Of a stretch of 64,000 bases of DNA, positions 56,509-64,000 are shown in pieces. Source of the stretch: Polaromonas sp. C04. Its GTDB lineage: Bacteria > Pseudomonadota > Gammaproteobacteria > Burkholderiales > Burkholderiaceae_C. Positions within the stretch are counted from its first letter, which is position 1. Every line of letters starts with the position of its first letter. The notes beneath the pieces are model-generated. The model was not told the origin of the DNA and did no database searches. It worked only from the letters and a program-made list of their open reading frames with translations. The DNA lies in the NCBI RefSeq assembly GCF_002002705.1, contig NZ_MUNS01000034.1, forward strand, positions 1 through 64,000, in the 5' to 3' direction. The translations under genes and the position numbers were made by a program.

Positions 56509-59400
56509 TTATTTGGTCAGCACAAAGCCCTTGAGTTTGCCAAACGCACCGTCCACCAGGGCTTTTTGCTGCTCCTGGTGCAGATGCGAATAGCCCGCCG
56601 CCGGCGATGCGGAGGCGGCGCGGCCCGAGTAGCCCAGCTTCTGTCCTTCGCGCATGTTTTCGTGAAGGTAGTGCTGGACAAAGAACCAGGCGCCCTGATT
56701 CTGCGGCTCGTCCTGACACCACACGATGTCGACCACGTTCGGATACCTCTTCAACTCCGCCGCAAACGCCTTGTGCGGGAAGGGATAGAGCTGCTCCACG
56801 CGCAGGATGACGACATCGTCCGCCTCTTTTTCCACACGCTTCTTGACCAGGTCGTAGTACACCTTGCCCGAGCACGCAATGACGCGCCTGACCTTGTCGG
56901 CCCTTTTGTTGATTTCTTCCTTGTGCTCCGGAATCACGGTCTGGAAGCTGCCTTTGGTGAATTCCGACAGCGGCGAGGCCGCGTCCTTGGCGCGCAGCAG
57001 CGACTTCGGCGTCAGGATGATCAGCGGCTTGCGCAGGTTGCGCACCATCTGGCGGCGCAGCACGTGGAAGATCTGGCTCGCCGTGGTGGGCTGTACCACC
57101 TGCATGTTGGTGTCGGCCGACAGCTGCATGAAGCGCTCGAGCCGCGCCGAACTGTGCTCCGGACCCTGTCCCTCATAGCCGTGCGGCAGCATCAGCGTGA
57201 TGCCATTGACGCGGCCCCATTTGACTTCACCGCTCGCAATGAACTGGTCGATCACCACCTGGGCACCGTTGGCGAAGTCGCCAAACTGGGCTTCCCAGAT
57301 CACCAGCGTGTTGGGATCGTTGGAGGCATAGCCGTACTCGAAGGCCAGCACCGCTTCTTCCGACAGGATCGAGTCGATGACGGTAAACGAGGCCTGGTTT
57401 TCGGCCACGTTCTGCAGCGGCGTGTAGGTACCGATATCCCATTTTTCGCGGTTCTGGTCGTGAATCACGGAGTGGCGGTGCGAAAAGGTGCCGCGCCCGG
57501 AGTCTTCTCCCGACAACCGGATGGGGTAGCCGCTGGCCACGAGCGACGCAAAGGCCATGTGCTCGCCCATGCCCCAATCCACCGGAATGTCGCCGCGGCC
57601 CATCGCGGCGCGGTCGTCGTAGACCTTTTTCACCAGCATGTGCGGCGTCACCGTGGCGGGGATGGTGGTGATTTTTTCAGCCAGTCGCTTCCATTCCGCC
57701 ATGGGAATGGCGGTGTCGCCGGCGTCGGTCCATTTTTTGCCGAGATAGGGCGCCCAGTCGACCGCGTATTTGCTCTTGAAATTGGTCAGCACCGGATCAA
57801 AAGTGCTCTTGCCCGCATCCAGCGCGACGCGCATCGCCTTCACCATGTCGTCCCCCAGCGTCGCGCCCATGCCTTGTGCCGACAGTTTGTCGGCGTAGAG
57901 TTTGCGCGTGCCGGGGTGAGCGGCAATTTTCTTGTACATCAGCGGCTGCGTCAGCGCCGGGGTGTCCTGTTCGTTGTGGCCGAGCTTGCGGAAACACACG
58001 ATGTCGACCACCACGTCCTTCTGGAACTCCATACGGTAGTCGAGCGCAATCTGGGTCGCCAGCACCACGGCCTCGGGATCGTCGCCGTTCACATGCAGCA
58101 CCGGCGCTTCGATCATCTTGACCACATCCGTGCAGTACAGCGAGGAGCGTGTGTCGCGCGGGTCGCTGGTGGTGAAGCCGATCTGGTTGTTGATCACGAG
58201 GTGCACAGTACCGCCCGTGAAATAGCCGCGTGTTTCGGCCAGCGCAAGCGTTTCCATCACCACGCCCTGGCCGGCGAAGGCCGCGTCGCCGTGCACGATC
58301 ACCGGCAGCACCTGCTTGCCGTGCGGGTCGTCGCGGCGGTCCATGCGCGCGCGTACCGAGCCCTCGACCACAGGGTTGACAATTTCGAGGTGCGACGGGT
58401 TGAAAGCCAGCGACAAATGCACCGGTCCGCCAGGAGTCGTCACATCGGAGCTGAAACCCTGGTGGTATTTCACGTCGCCGCTGGACAGCTCTTCGGGGGC
58501 CGTGTGATCGAACTCGGCAAACAGATTGGCCGGCACCTTGCCCAGCGAATTCACCAGCACATTGAGGCGGCCGCGGTGCGCCATGCCAATCACGATTTCC
58601 TGCAGGCCCATCTCTCCGCCACGCTGGATCAACTCGTCCATGCTGGCAATAAAGCTCTCCCCGCCTTCCAGCGAGAAGCGCTTCTGGCCGACGTACTTGG
58701 TGTGCAGAAAGCGCTCCAGGCCTTCGGCCGCGGTCAGCCGGTCCAGGATATGCAGCTTCTTCTCCGGGGTGAAATTGGGCTTGCTGCGGATGCTCTCGAG
58801 TTTTTGCTGCCACCAGCGCTTTTTGATCTGGTCGGTGGCGTACATGTACTCGGCGCCGATCGTGCCGCAATAGGTTTCGCGCAGCGCATTGAGCAGATCG
58901 CGCAGGGACATGGTGTCCTTGCCGAAGAACGTGTTGCCGGTGTCAAACACCGTTTCCTGGTCGGCATCGGTGAAGCCGTAAAACGACGGCTCCAACTCCG
59001 GAATCTTCTCGCGCTCGGTCCGCTTCAGGGGGTCGAGGTCGGCCCAGCGGGCACCGACGTTGCGATAGGCGGCAATCAATTGCTGGACCGCGGTGCGCTT
59101 GCGCCCCATCTCTGCGTCGACGCTGGCCACGACCACTCGCGTCTGCCCCTGTTTGGCGCGGTCGGCGAAGGCGTTGACAACCGGCAAATGCGGTACGTCC
59201 TTCGCGTTGCTGCCATCGACGGCGGGCACATGCTGCAAGGCATCGAAGTAATCGCGCCAGTTGTCGGGCACGCTGCCCGGATTGCCCAAGTAGTTTTCGT
59301 ACAACTCTTCGACATAAGGCGCGTTGCCGCCGAAGAGATAGGTGTTGCCTTGATAGGCCTGGTATGCCGACACTGGCGGCGTCGACGATTGCTCGCTCAT
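56509..59400 (-). CDS. odhA: 2-oxoglutarate dehydrogenase E1
   Basis: A 963-residue thiamin-diphosphate enzyme (sucA/odhA). It has an N-terminal E2-binding segment, the ThDP region VIGMAHRGRLNVLVN with HGDAAFAGQGVVMETL, and a transketolase-like C-terminal domain (HGYEGQGPEHSSARLERFMQ). It decarboxylates 2-oxoglutarate in the TCA cycle. GGAGG lies ten bases before the ATG. It heads the odhA-odhB-lpdA-zapE set. Confidence 0.97.
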   Translation of the reverse strand: MSEQSSTPPVSAYQAYQGNTYLFGGNAPYVEELYENYLGNPGSVPDNWRDYFDALQHVPAVDGSNAKDVPHLPVVNAFADRAKQGQTRVVVASVDAEMGRKRTAVQQLIAAYRNVGARWADLDPLKRTEREKIPELEPSFYGFTDADQETVFDTGNTFFGKDTMSLRDLLNALRETYCGTIGAEYMYATDQIKKRWWQQKLESIRSKPNFTPEKKLHILDRLTAAEGLERFLHTKYVGQKRFSLEGGESFIASMDELIQRGGEMGLQEIVIGMAHRGRLNVLVNSLGKVPANLFAEFDHTAPEELSSGDVKYHQGFSSDVTTPGGPVHLSLAFNPSHLEIVNPVVEGSVRARMDRRDDPHGKQVLPVIVHGDAAFAGQGVVMETLALAETRGYFTGGTVHLVINNQIGFTTSDPRDTRSSLYCTDVVKMIEAPVLHVNGDDPEAVVLATQIALDYRMEFQKDVVVDIVCFRKLGHNEQDTPALTQPLMYKKIAAHPGTRKLYADKLSAQGMGATLGDDMVKAMRVALDAGKSTFDPVLTNFKSKYAVDWAPYLGKKWTDAGDTAIPMAEWKRLAEKITTIPATVTPHMLVKKVYDDRAAMGRGDIPVDWGMGEHMAFASLVASGYPIRLSGEDSGRGTFSHRHSVIHDQNREKWDIGTYTPLQNVAENQASFTVIDSILSEEAVLAFEYGYASNDPNTLVIWEAQFGDFANGAQVVIDQFIASGEVKWGRVNGITLMLPHGYEGQGPEHSSARLERFMQLSADTNMQVVQPTTASQIFHVLRRQMVRNLRKPLIILTPKSLLRAKDAASPLSEFTKGSFQTVIPEHKEEINKRADKVRRVIACSGKVYYDLVKKRVEKEADDVVILRVEQLYPFPHKAFAAELKRYPNVVDIVWCQDEPQNQGAWFFVQHYLHENMREGQKLGYSGRAASASPAAGYSHLHQEQQKALVDGAFGKLKGFVLTK

Positions 59401-59537
59401 ATTGCGCTGACCTCCGTTCCCCTGCGGGAAACATAAGCTGGTTAAATTACCTCCCGCGACACGGCTAGACCGATTGGCGGATGCGACAGTGGCTGGAAGG
59501 GCCCGGGTGCAGCCGCAATTGTGCCACTGAACCGGCC

Positions 59538-59556
59538 GCAGGGCACACCGCCCTGC
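59538..59556 (-). terminator. hairpin after the propionyl-CoA synthetase gene
   Basis: GCAGGGC (59538-59544) and GCCCTGC (59550-59556) form a perfect stem around ACACC, 22 bases after the stop on the minus strand. No T run. It probably ends or protects the prpE transcript before odhA. The rest of the 178-base gap has no other clear feature. Confidence 0.4.
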
Positions 59557-59578
59557 CGCGTCCGCACCGGCAAGGCAG

Positions 59579-61492
59579 CTAGGCGCTGGCGACCAGATCC
59601 CTGATCTGGCGCAGCGCCGAGGGGTCGTCCATGCTGCTCAAATCCCCCGTGTCGCGGCCTTCACACACCGCCTGGATGGCGCGGCGCAACAATTTGCCGC
59701 TGCGTGTTTTTGGCAGCAGCGTCACAAACCGCACGCGTGACGGCCGGGCGAAGGCCCCCAGTTGCCCCTCGACCAGCTTCATTACTTCGCCCTCCAGCTG
59801 CAGGCGGGCCCGCTCATCATTCACGGTGCTGGCATCCTTGGCCACAACGAACGCCATGGCCACCTGCCCCTTGAGTTTGTCCGCCACCCCCACCACGGCC
59901 ACCTCGGCGACGTTGGGATGGCTGGAGATGCTCTCTTCAATTTCGCGTGTGCCCAGCCGGTGGCCGGCGACGTTGATCACGTCGTCGGTGCGGCCCAGGA
60001 TAAAGAAGTAGCCGTCCTTGTCGCGAATGCCCCAGTCGAACGTGCTGTAAACCATTTTTCCGGGCACCGTTTCCCAGTAGGTCTTGACAAACCGCGCGTC
60101 ATCGCGCCACACCGTTTGCATGCAGCCCGGTGGCAACGGCCCTTCGATCGCCACCACCCCCTTCTCGCCTGCGCCGACCAGTTCCTCACCGGTGATCTCG
60201 TTGAGCAGTTTCACGTCGAAGCCATACATTGCAACCCCCGGGCTGCCGAATTTGCTGGGCGCTTTTTCGACGCCGTTGGCAATCGTCAGGATCGGCCAGC
60301 CGGTCTCGGTCTGCCAGTAGTTGTCGATGACCGGCACGCCCAGCGCATCGCTGATCCATTGCGCAGTGGGTTCGTCCAGCGGCTCGCCGGCGAGGTACAG
60401 GGTTTTCAGGCTGGAAATGTCGTACTTCTTGAGGTAGGCGGGGTCGTGCTTCTTGAGCACACGCACCGCCGTGGGCGCCGAGAACAGCTGCGTGACCTTG
60501 TACTTCTCGACCAGTTGCCACCAGATGCCCGGGTTGGGTTCACCATCGATCCCGCGGGTCGGCAAACCTTCGTACATGATCGTGGCCATGCCCGCAATCA
60601 AGGGGCCATAGACGATGTAGCTGTGTCCCACCACCCAGCCGATGTCGCTGGTGGAAAAGTAGGTTTCCCCCGCCTTGCCACCAAAGATGTATTTCATGCT
60701 GGCGGCCAGCGCGACCGCGTAGCCGCCGGTGTCGCGCTGCACGCCCTTGGGGTTGCCCGTGGTGCCGCTGGTGTAGATGGTGTAGCTGATCTCGTTGGAT
60801 TCGAGCCACTCACAGGGCACCGTCGCATCCATGTGTTTTTCCCGCAAAGGCGCCCACAGATGGTCGCGGCCAGCGACCAACGTCATGGCAGACAGGCCGC
60901 GATCCACCAGCAGCACGGCGTCGGGTTTGTGGCTGGACAGACGGATCGCCTCATCGAGCAGCGGCTTGTACTCCACCACCTTGCCGCCACGCGAGCCCGC
61001 ATCGGCGCTGATGATGAGCTTGGGGCTGGCATCCTCGATGCGGCTGGCCACGCTGACGCTGGCAAAGCCGCCGAACACCACGGAATGAATGGCGCCGATG
61101 CGCGCGCACGCCAGCATGGCAAAGGCGGCTTCGGCAATCATGGGCATGTAAATCAACACGCGGTCGCCCTTTTGCACCCCGAGCTCCCTCAAGACGGCGG
61201 CAGTGCGCTGCACCTCCGCGTGCAGCTCGCGGAACGAGTAGGTCTTCTCGGTGCCGGTTTCGGTCGATACGTAGATCAGGGCGGCCTGGTCGGGCCGGTC
61301 CTTGAGGTGCCGGTCCACCGCGTTGTGGCACAGGTTGGTGGTGCCACCGACGTACCAGCGCACGAACGGCGGGCGGCTGTAGTCGCAGATCTGCTGCGGC
61401 GGTGTTTTCCAGTCGATCAACCCGGCCTGCTCGGACCAGAATGCGTCGCGATCGTGCAGCGAACGGCGGTAAAAGTCGGCGTACTTCGTCAT
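59579..61492 (-). CDS. prpE: propionyl-CoA/acetyl-CoA synthetase
   Basis: A 637-residue acyl-CoA synthetase. The AMP loop is YTIYTSGTTGNPKGVQRDTGG (first 20 residues cited are the core), the A5 motif WQTETGWPI, the hinge DDVINVAGHRLGTREIE, and the acetylation-site Lys in TRSGKLLRRA. The GVQRDTGGYAVAL segment is typical of PrpE-type enzymes. The start at 61492 (MTKYADFYRRS) has AAGGAG six bases upstream. Confidence 0.9.
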   Translation of the reverse strand: MTKYADFYRRSLHDRDAFWSEQAGLIDWKTPPQQICDYSRPPFVRWYVGGTTNLCHNAVDRHLKDRPDQAALIYVSTETGTEKTYSFRELHAEVQRTAAVLRELGVQKGDRVLIYMPMIAEAAFAMLACARIGAIHSVVFGGFASVSVASRIEDASPKLIISADAGSRGGKVVEYKPLLDEAIRLSSHKPDAVLLVDRGLSAMTLVAGRDHLWAPLREKHMDATVPCEWLESNEISYTIYTSGTTGNPKGVQRDTGGYAVALAASMKYIFGGKAGETYFSTSDIGWVVGHSYIVYGPLIAGMATIMYEGLPTRGIDGEPNPGIWWQLVEKYKVTQLFSAPTAVRVLKKHDPAYLKKYDISSLKTLYLAGEPLDEPTAQWISDALGVPVIDNYWQTETGWPILTIANGVEKAPSKFGSPGVAMYGFDVKLLNEITGEELVGAGEKGVVAIEGPLPPGCMQTVWRDDARFVKTYWETVPGKMVYSTFDWGIRDKDGYFFILGRTDDVINVAGHRLGTREIEESISSHPNVAEVAVVGVADKLKGQVAMAFVVAKDASTVNDERARLQLEGEVMKLVEGQLGAFARPSRVRFVTLLPKTRSGKLLRRAIQAVCEGRDTGDLSSMDDPSALRQIRDLVASA

Positions 61493-61541
61493 CCATGTCT
61501 CCTTCGAATCTTGTTGCACTCCACTTTACTTCACTTCAATT

Positions 61542-62141
61542 TCACTTGATCAACGCGTGCGCCGCCTTGAAGTCCGGGTGCTCGGCCGTGCGCAGCCACT
61601 CGAACGCGACCATTTCGGTAGTCACCAGCTCGGCCCCCGCACCGGCCAGCCGGTCAAAGGCCGCGTCGCGGTTGCGCTCGGTACGCGAACCGCAGGCGTC
61701 GGTCACGACCCACACGTCGAACTCGTCTTCGAGCAAATCGAGCGCCGTCTGCAGCAGGCAGACGTGGGCCTCGCAACCGGCGATCACAATCATGTCGCGC
61801 TCGCTCCCGCCAGCCGGTTTTTGCAGGTGTTTGGGCAGGCTGCGCGCATTGCCCTGCGGCGCTTTGACGGGCGGGCGCAGCCATTCGCCCAGGCCCTCCT
61901 CCACTGCGCTGAAGTGCATTTTGCTCAGCGTCTTGTCGCACAGGGCGCGCAGCTCGGGCGCATTTTCGCCAAGCCGGGACGGGTTTTGCTCGGTGCCCCA
62001 CACGGGCACCCCCATCAGGCGGGCCAGCTGCCCCAGGCGCGCGGCATTGGCGACGACCGCTGCGCCCTCAAAAATCGCAGGCAGCAGGCGGATCTGGTAG
62101 TCCACCAGCACGAGTTGGGATTCGGCGGCGTCGAGCAGCAT
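61542..62141 (-). CDS. isochorismatase-family hydrolase
   Basis: A 199-residue cysteine hydrolase. The expected triad is Asp14 (LVLVDYQ), Lys73 (LSKMHFSA) and Cys127 (GCEAHVCLLQTA). Relatives act on isochorismate, nicotinamide or other amides and include YcaC. The substrate cannot be named. It lies 49 bases upstream of prpE on the same strand. Confidence 0.85.
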   Translation of the reverse strand: MLLDAAESQLVLVDYQIRLLPAIFEGAAVVANAARLGQLARLMGVPVWGTEQNPSRLGENAPELRALCDKTLSKMHFSAVEEGLGEWLRPPVKAPQGNARSLPKHLQKPAGGSERDMIVIAGCEAHVCLLQTALDLLEDEFDVWVVTDACGSRTERNRDAAFDRLAGAGAELVTTEMVAFEWLRTAEHPDFKAAHALIK

Positions 62142-62232
62142 GATGGCATCCGGTAGGAGTTAGCAGTTTCTAAAGATCTAAAGAGTGCGCAGGGGGTTGC
62201 GATTCAACTTTAACCGCAGCGCGCACCGTCGC

Positions 62233-62916
62233 TTAAAAAAGATCAGCCTGCGGCGAGGCGGCCGGGTCTGACTCCGCGCCGCCCGCATTCAGCAACGCAT
62301 CCGGTTGGCCATACCGCGCGCCCAGTTGTTCCACGTAGCGTTTGAACAGCGCCGGCGCCGATTGCCCGAACATGCGGATGCGACCGGTGTGCTGGAGCAG
62401 CAGCAGGCCCACGCCATGGGCGAACAGCGCCGTGGCTTCGCGCAGCGCGTCGCCCGCCGACAAGCCCATCGCCCGCAGCGCCGCCTCGCAGGGACGCAGC
62501 GCGTCATGCAGGCGCTCGTTGAGCCGGGTGTTGAGTTCGCTGGTCAGGCCGCGCGGGCGCAGGCCCTGCACCAGGTAAAACCCGAGATCCAGATCGCGCG
62601 GGTTGGCCGCGTAAAAGCCAAACCAGGCCTGCGCCTTGGATTGCAGGGTTTTGTCCGGCCGGTTCTTCACCACCCGCGCCGCCTCGACGGCACCGTTCAG
62701 ACGCTCCAGCGACTCCCCCAGCAGCGCGCCGTAAATAGCTTCCTTGCTGTCGAAATAGGAATAAATCGCGCCGGGCGTGTAGCCGGCTTTTTTGGCAATC
62801 TCGCGGATGCTGGCGCCTTCGATGCCGGCCTCGGAGAATACCGCGCGAGCGGCGTCGAGCACCAGGGCGCGGCGTGCATCGGTCATGGTTTGCTGGCGCT
62901 GGTGCTTGGCTTGCAT
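62233..62916 (-). CDS. TetR-family transcriptional regulator
   Basis: A 227-residue regulator. The HTH is GASIREIAKKAGYTPGAIYSYFDSKEAIYGALL; the rest is a helical ligand domain. It is divergent from the dehydratase-family gene at 63078, with a perfect 23-base palindrome between them. It probably represses both and responds to an acyl-CoA or hydroxy-acid. ATG 62886 is an alternative start. Confidence 0.88.
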   Translation of the reverse strand: MQAKHQRQQTMTDARRALVLDAARAVFSEAGIEGASIREIAKKAGYTPGAIYSYFDSKEAIYGALLGESLERLNGAVEAARVVKNRPDKTLQSKAQAWFGFYAANPRDLDLGFYLVQGLRPRGLTSELNTRLNERLHDALRPCEAALRAMGLSAGDALREATALFAHGVGLLLLQHTGRIRMFGQSAPALFKRYVEQLGARYGQPDALLNAGGAESDPAASPQADLF

Positions 62917-62943
62917 GGGTTAACTATAGCGGCCCACTTGACC

Positions 62944-62964
62944 CGTTCATCAATTTCATGAACG
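62944..62964. promoter_or_regulatory. inverted repeat upstream of tetR
   Basis: CGTTCAT (62944-62950) and ATGAACG (62958-62964) are perfect arms around seven bases, 28 bases before the tetR start. It may be a second regulator site or an mRNA-leader hairpin. Confidence 0.4.
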
Positions 62965-62973
62965 CAAATAAGT

Positions 62974-62996
62974 TAATTTAAACAACGTTTAAATTA
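62974..62996. promoter_or_regulatory. TetR operator palindrome
   Basis: TAATTTAAAC (62974-62983) and GTTTAAATTA (62987-62996) are perfect 10-base arms around AAC, in the middle of the divergent promoter region. Size, symmetry and place match a TetR-family operator. Confidence 0.7.
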
Positions 62997-63077
62997 TTGT
63001 ACATTCACCAATTAAATGACTTACCCAGCGGCTTTTGTCACCTGCAACCCTTTTCCTGAATACAAGGAAGCTCAGCC

Positions 63078-64000
63078 ATGAACACGCCCGCCCCCACAGC
63101 TCTGATGATGTCTGGCGCCGACTACCGCGAGTCGCTGCGCCGCTACCAGCCCACCATCTACGTCGATGGCCGCAAGATCGACGGCGTGGCCGACGAGCCG
63201 GCGTTCCAGCCCGGCATCAACGCCATCGCGCTCACCTATGACTACGCCCTGAAACCCCAGTACGCGCCCCTCTTGACAGCGGTGCAGCACACCAGCGGCA
63301 AACTGGTAAACCGGCTGAGCCATATCAACACCAGTTCGGGCGACCTGCTCAACAAGCTCGAGGCCGTGCGCCTGGTCTGCCAGGAAACCGGCTGCGCCCA
63401 GCGCTACCTGACGCACGACGCGCTCAACGCCATCGGCCAGGTCAGCGCGCGCATTGACGACGCCCGCGGCACGACCGAGAACACCGCACGCTTCACCGAG
63501 TACCTGCACCGCGTGCAGGACCAGGACCTGACGCTGGGCGTGGCCATGACCGACGCCAAGGGCGACCGCAGCCGGCGCCCGCACGAGCAGGCCAACATCG
63601 ACACGTATGTTCACGTCGTCGAGCGCAGCGCGCTCCGCAATGGCCGGCGCGGCATCGTCATCAGCGGCACCAAGGCCATCGTGACCGGCGCGCCCTATAT
63701 GCACGAGCTGCTGGTCATGCCGTGTCGCAACATGGGCCGCGAAGACGCGGACTTCGCCGTCTGCTGCGCGGTGCCCATCGACGCACCGGGCCTCATCATC
63801 GTGGCCCGGCCCGCAGGCCGCCCGGGCGAAAAGGTCGAGCACGGCGCCGCGCTGTTCAGCCGCAAATACGGCCAGAGCACCGGTGTGGTGATGTTCGACA
63901 AGGTGTTTGTGCCGATGGAGCATGTGTTCTACGCCGGCGAGTGGGAACACTCGCGCCACCTGACCTACAGCTACGCCACGCACCACCGCCACACCTGCAT
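63078..64000 (+). CDS. 4-hydroxybutyryl-CoA dehydratase/HpaB-family protein, 5' part
   Basis: The first 307 codons of a protein of roughly 480-500 residues that runs off the window. It reads like the flavin/iron-sulfur dehydratase AbfD rather than the monooxygenase HpaB: FQPGINAIALTYDYALKPQY, LGVAMTDAKGDRSRRP, GTKAIVTGAPYMHELLVMP, DFAVCCAVP, and FDKVFVPMEHVFYAGEWE. By alignment from memory with AbfD, Cys106 occupies the first iron-sulfur ligand and Tyr110 the second, where AbfD has Cys103. AAGGA precedes the ATG. It is divergent from TetR. Function could be a dehydratase, isomerase or monooxygenase. Confidence 0.8.
   Translation, partial: MNTPAPTALMMSGADYRESLRRYQPTIYVDGRKIDGVADEPAFQPGINAIALTYDYALKPQYAPLLTAVQHTSGKLVNRLSHINTSSGDLLNKLEAVRLVCQETGCAQRYLTHDALNAIGQVSARIDDARGTTENTARFTEYLHRVQDQDLTLGVAMTDAKGDRSRRPHEQANIDTYVHVVERSALRNGRRGIVISGTKAIVTGAPYMHELLVMPCRNMGREDADFAVCCAVPIDAPGLIIVARPAGRPGEKVEHGAALFSRKYGQSTGVVMFDKVFVPMEHVFYAGEWEHSRHLTYSYATHHRHTC

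Noticed and set aside
56344-59436. Plus-strand open frame of 1030 codons opposite odhA
   Set aside because: It mirrors the codon structure of the clear odhA gene in high-GC DNA and has no recognisable domain or ribosome site.

Overview
The window is chromosomal DNA of a high-GC betaproteobacterium, most likely Burkholderiales, family Comamonadaceae (Polaromonas/Rhodoferax/Acidovorax-like). The evidence is the conserved block hfq-hflX-hflK-hflC-DUF2065-hisZ-purA, the block ndk-rlmN-pilF-rodZ-ispG-hisS-yfgM-bamB-der, the odhA-odhB-lpdA-zapE cluster, several TctC/Bug and fatty-acid genes, and a dispersed mini-repeat of the kind I associate with Comamonadaceae. No prophage, insertion sequence, CRISPR array, rRNA or tRNA gene was seen.

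Layout. 1-6.4 kb is accessory metabolism: the 3' end of etfA, a decayed Rieske dioxygenase gene, a LysR regulator divergent from a tartrate/D-malate dehydrogenase plus a TctC-type binding protein (one shared operator-like sequence lies before both), then a MarR-controlled MFS exporter. 6.6-13.4 kb holds YgiQ, TrhO, a CHRD lipoprotein, a methyltransferase, a GST and a TRIC-family channel. 13.4-18.1 kb is a beta-oxidation set: an acyl-CoA dehydrogenase divergent from a thiolase and a FadB-like fusion enzyme. 18.1-28.3 kb is mixed: SMP-30 protein, MarR-GNAT fusion, split chromate transporter, RlmB, a PEP-CTERM protein behind a sigma-54 promoter, a lipoprotein behind an FNR-type box, an ABC ATPase head to head with TesA, SelU, MetC and a purine phosphoribosyltransferase.

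28.3-50.9 kb is core housekeeping, mostly on the minus strand: purine and histidine/tRNA-His functions, Hfq and the Hfl proteins, Der, BamB and BamD, isoprenoid synthesis, type IV pilus assembly, RNA modification (RlmN, RluB-like, RluD), ScpB and a DinG/YoaA helicase. 51-59.4 kb has a PP2C phosphatase and the 2-oxoglutarate dehydrogenase operon. 59.5-64 kb has propionyl/acetyl-CoA synthetase, an isochorismatase-family hydrolase, and a TetR regulator divergent from a 4-hydroxybutyryl-CoA dehydratase/HpaB-family gene that runs off the end.

The most interesting signals are small-scale: (i) a mini-repeat family with at least ten copies, several lying inside essential or conserved genes and contributing codons (SelU C-terminus, HisZ, the BamB signal peptide, the OdhB linker); (ii) a GG-N10-GC sigma-54 promoter before an orphan PEP-CTERM gene; (iii) perfect operator palindromes at the MarR, MarR-GNAT and TetR genes; (iv) a dehydratase-family protein in which one expected iron-sulfur Cys is Tyr. 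I did not find a convincing wholly new multi-gene system. No intergenic gap exceeds 300 bases.
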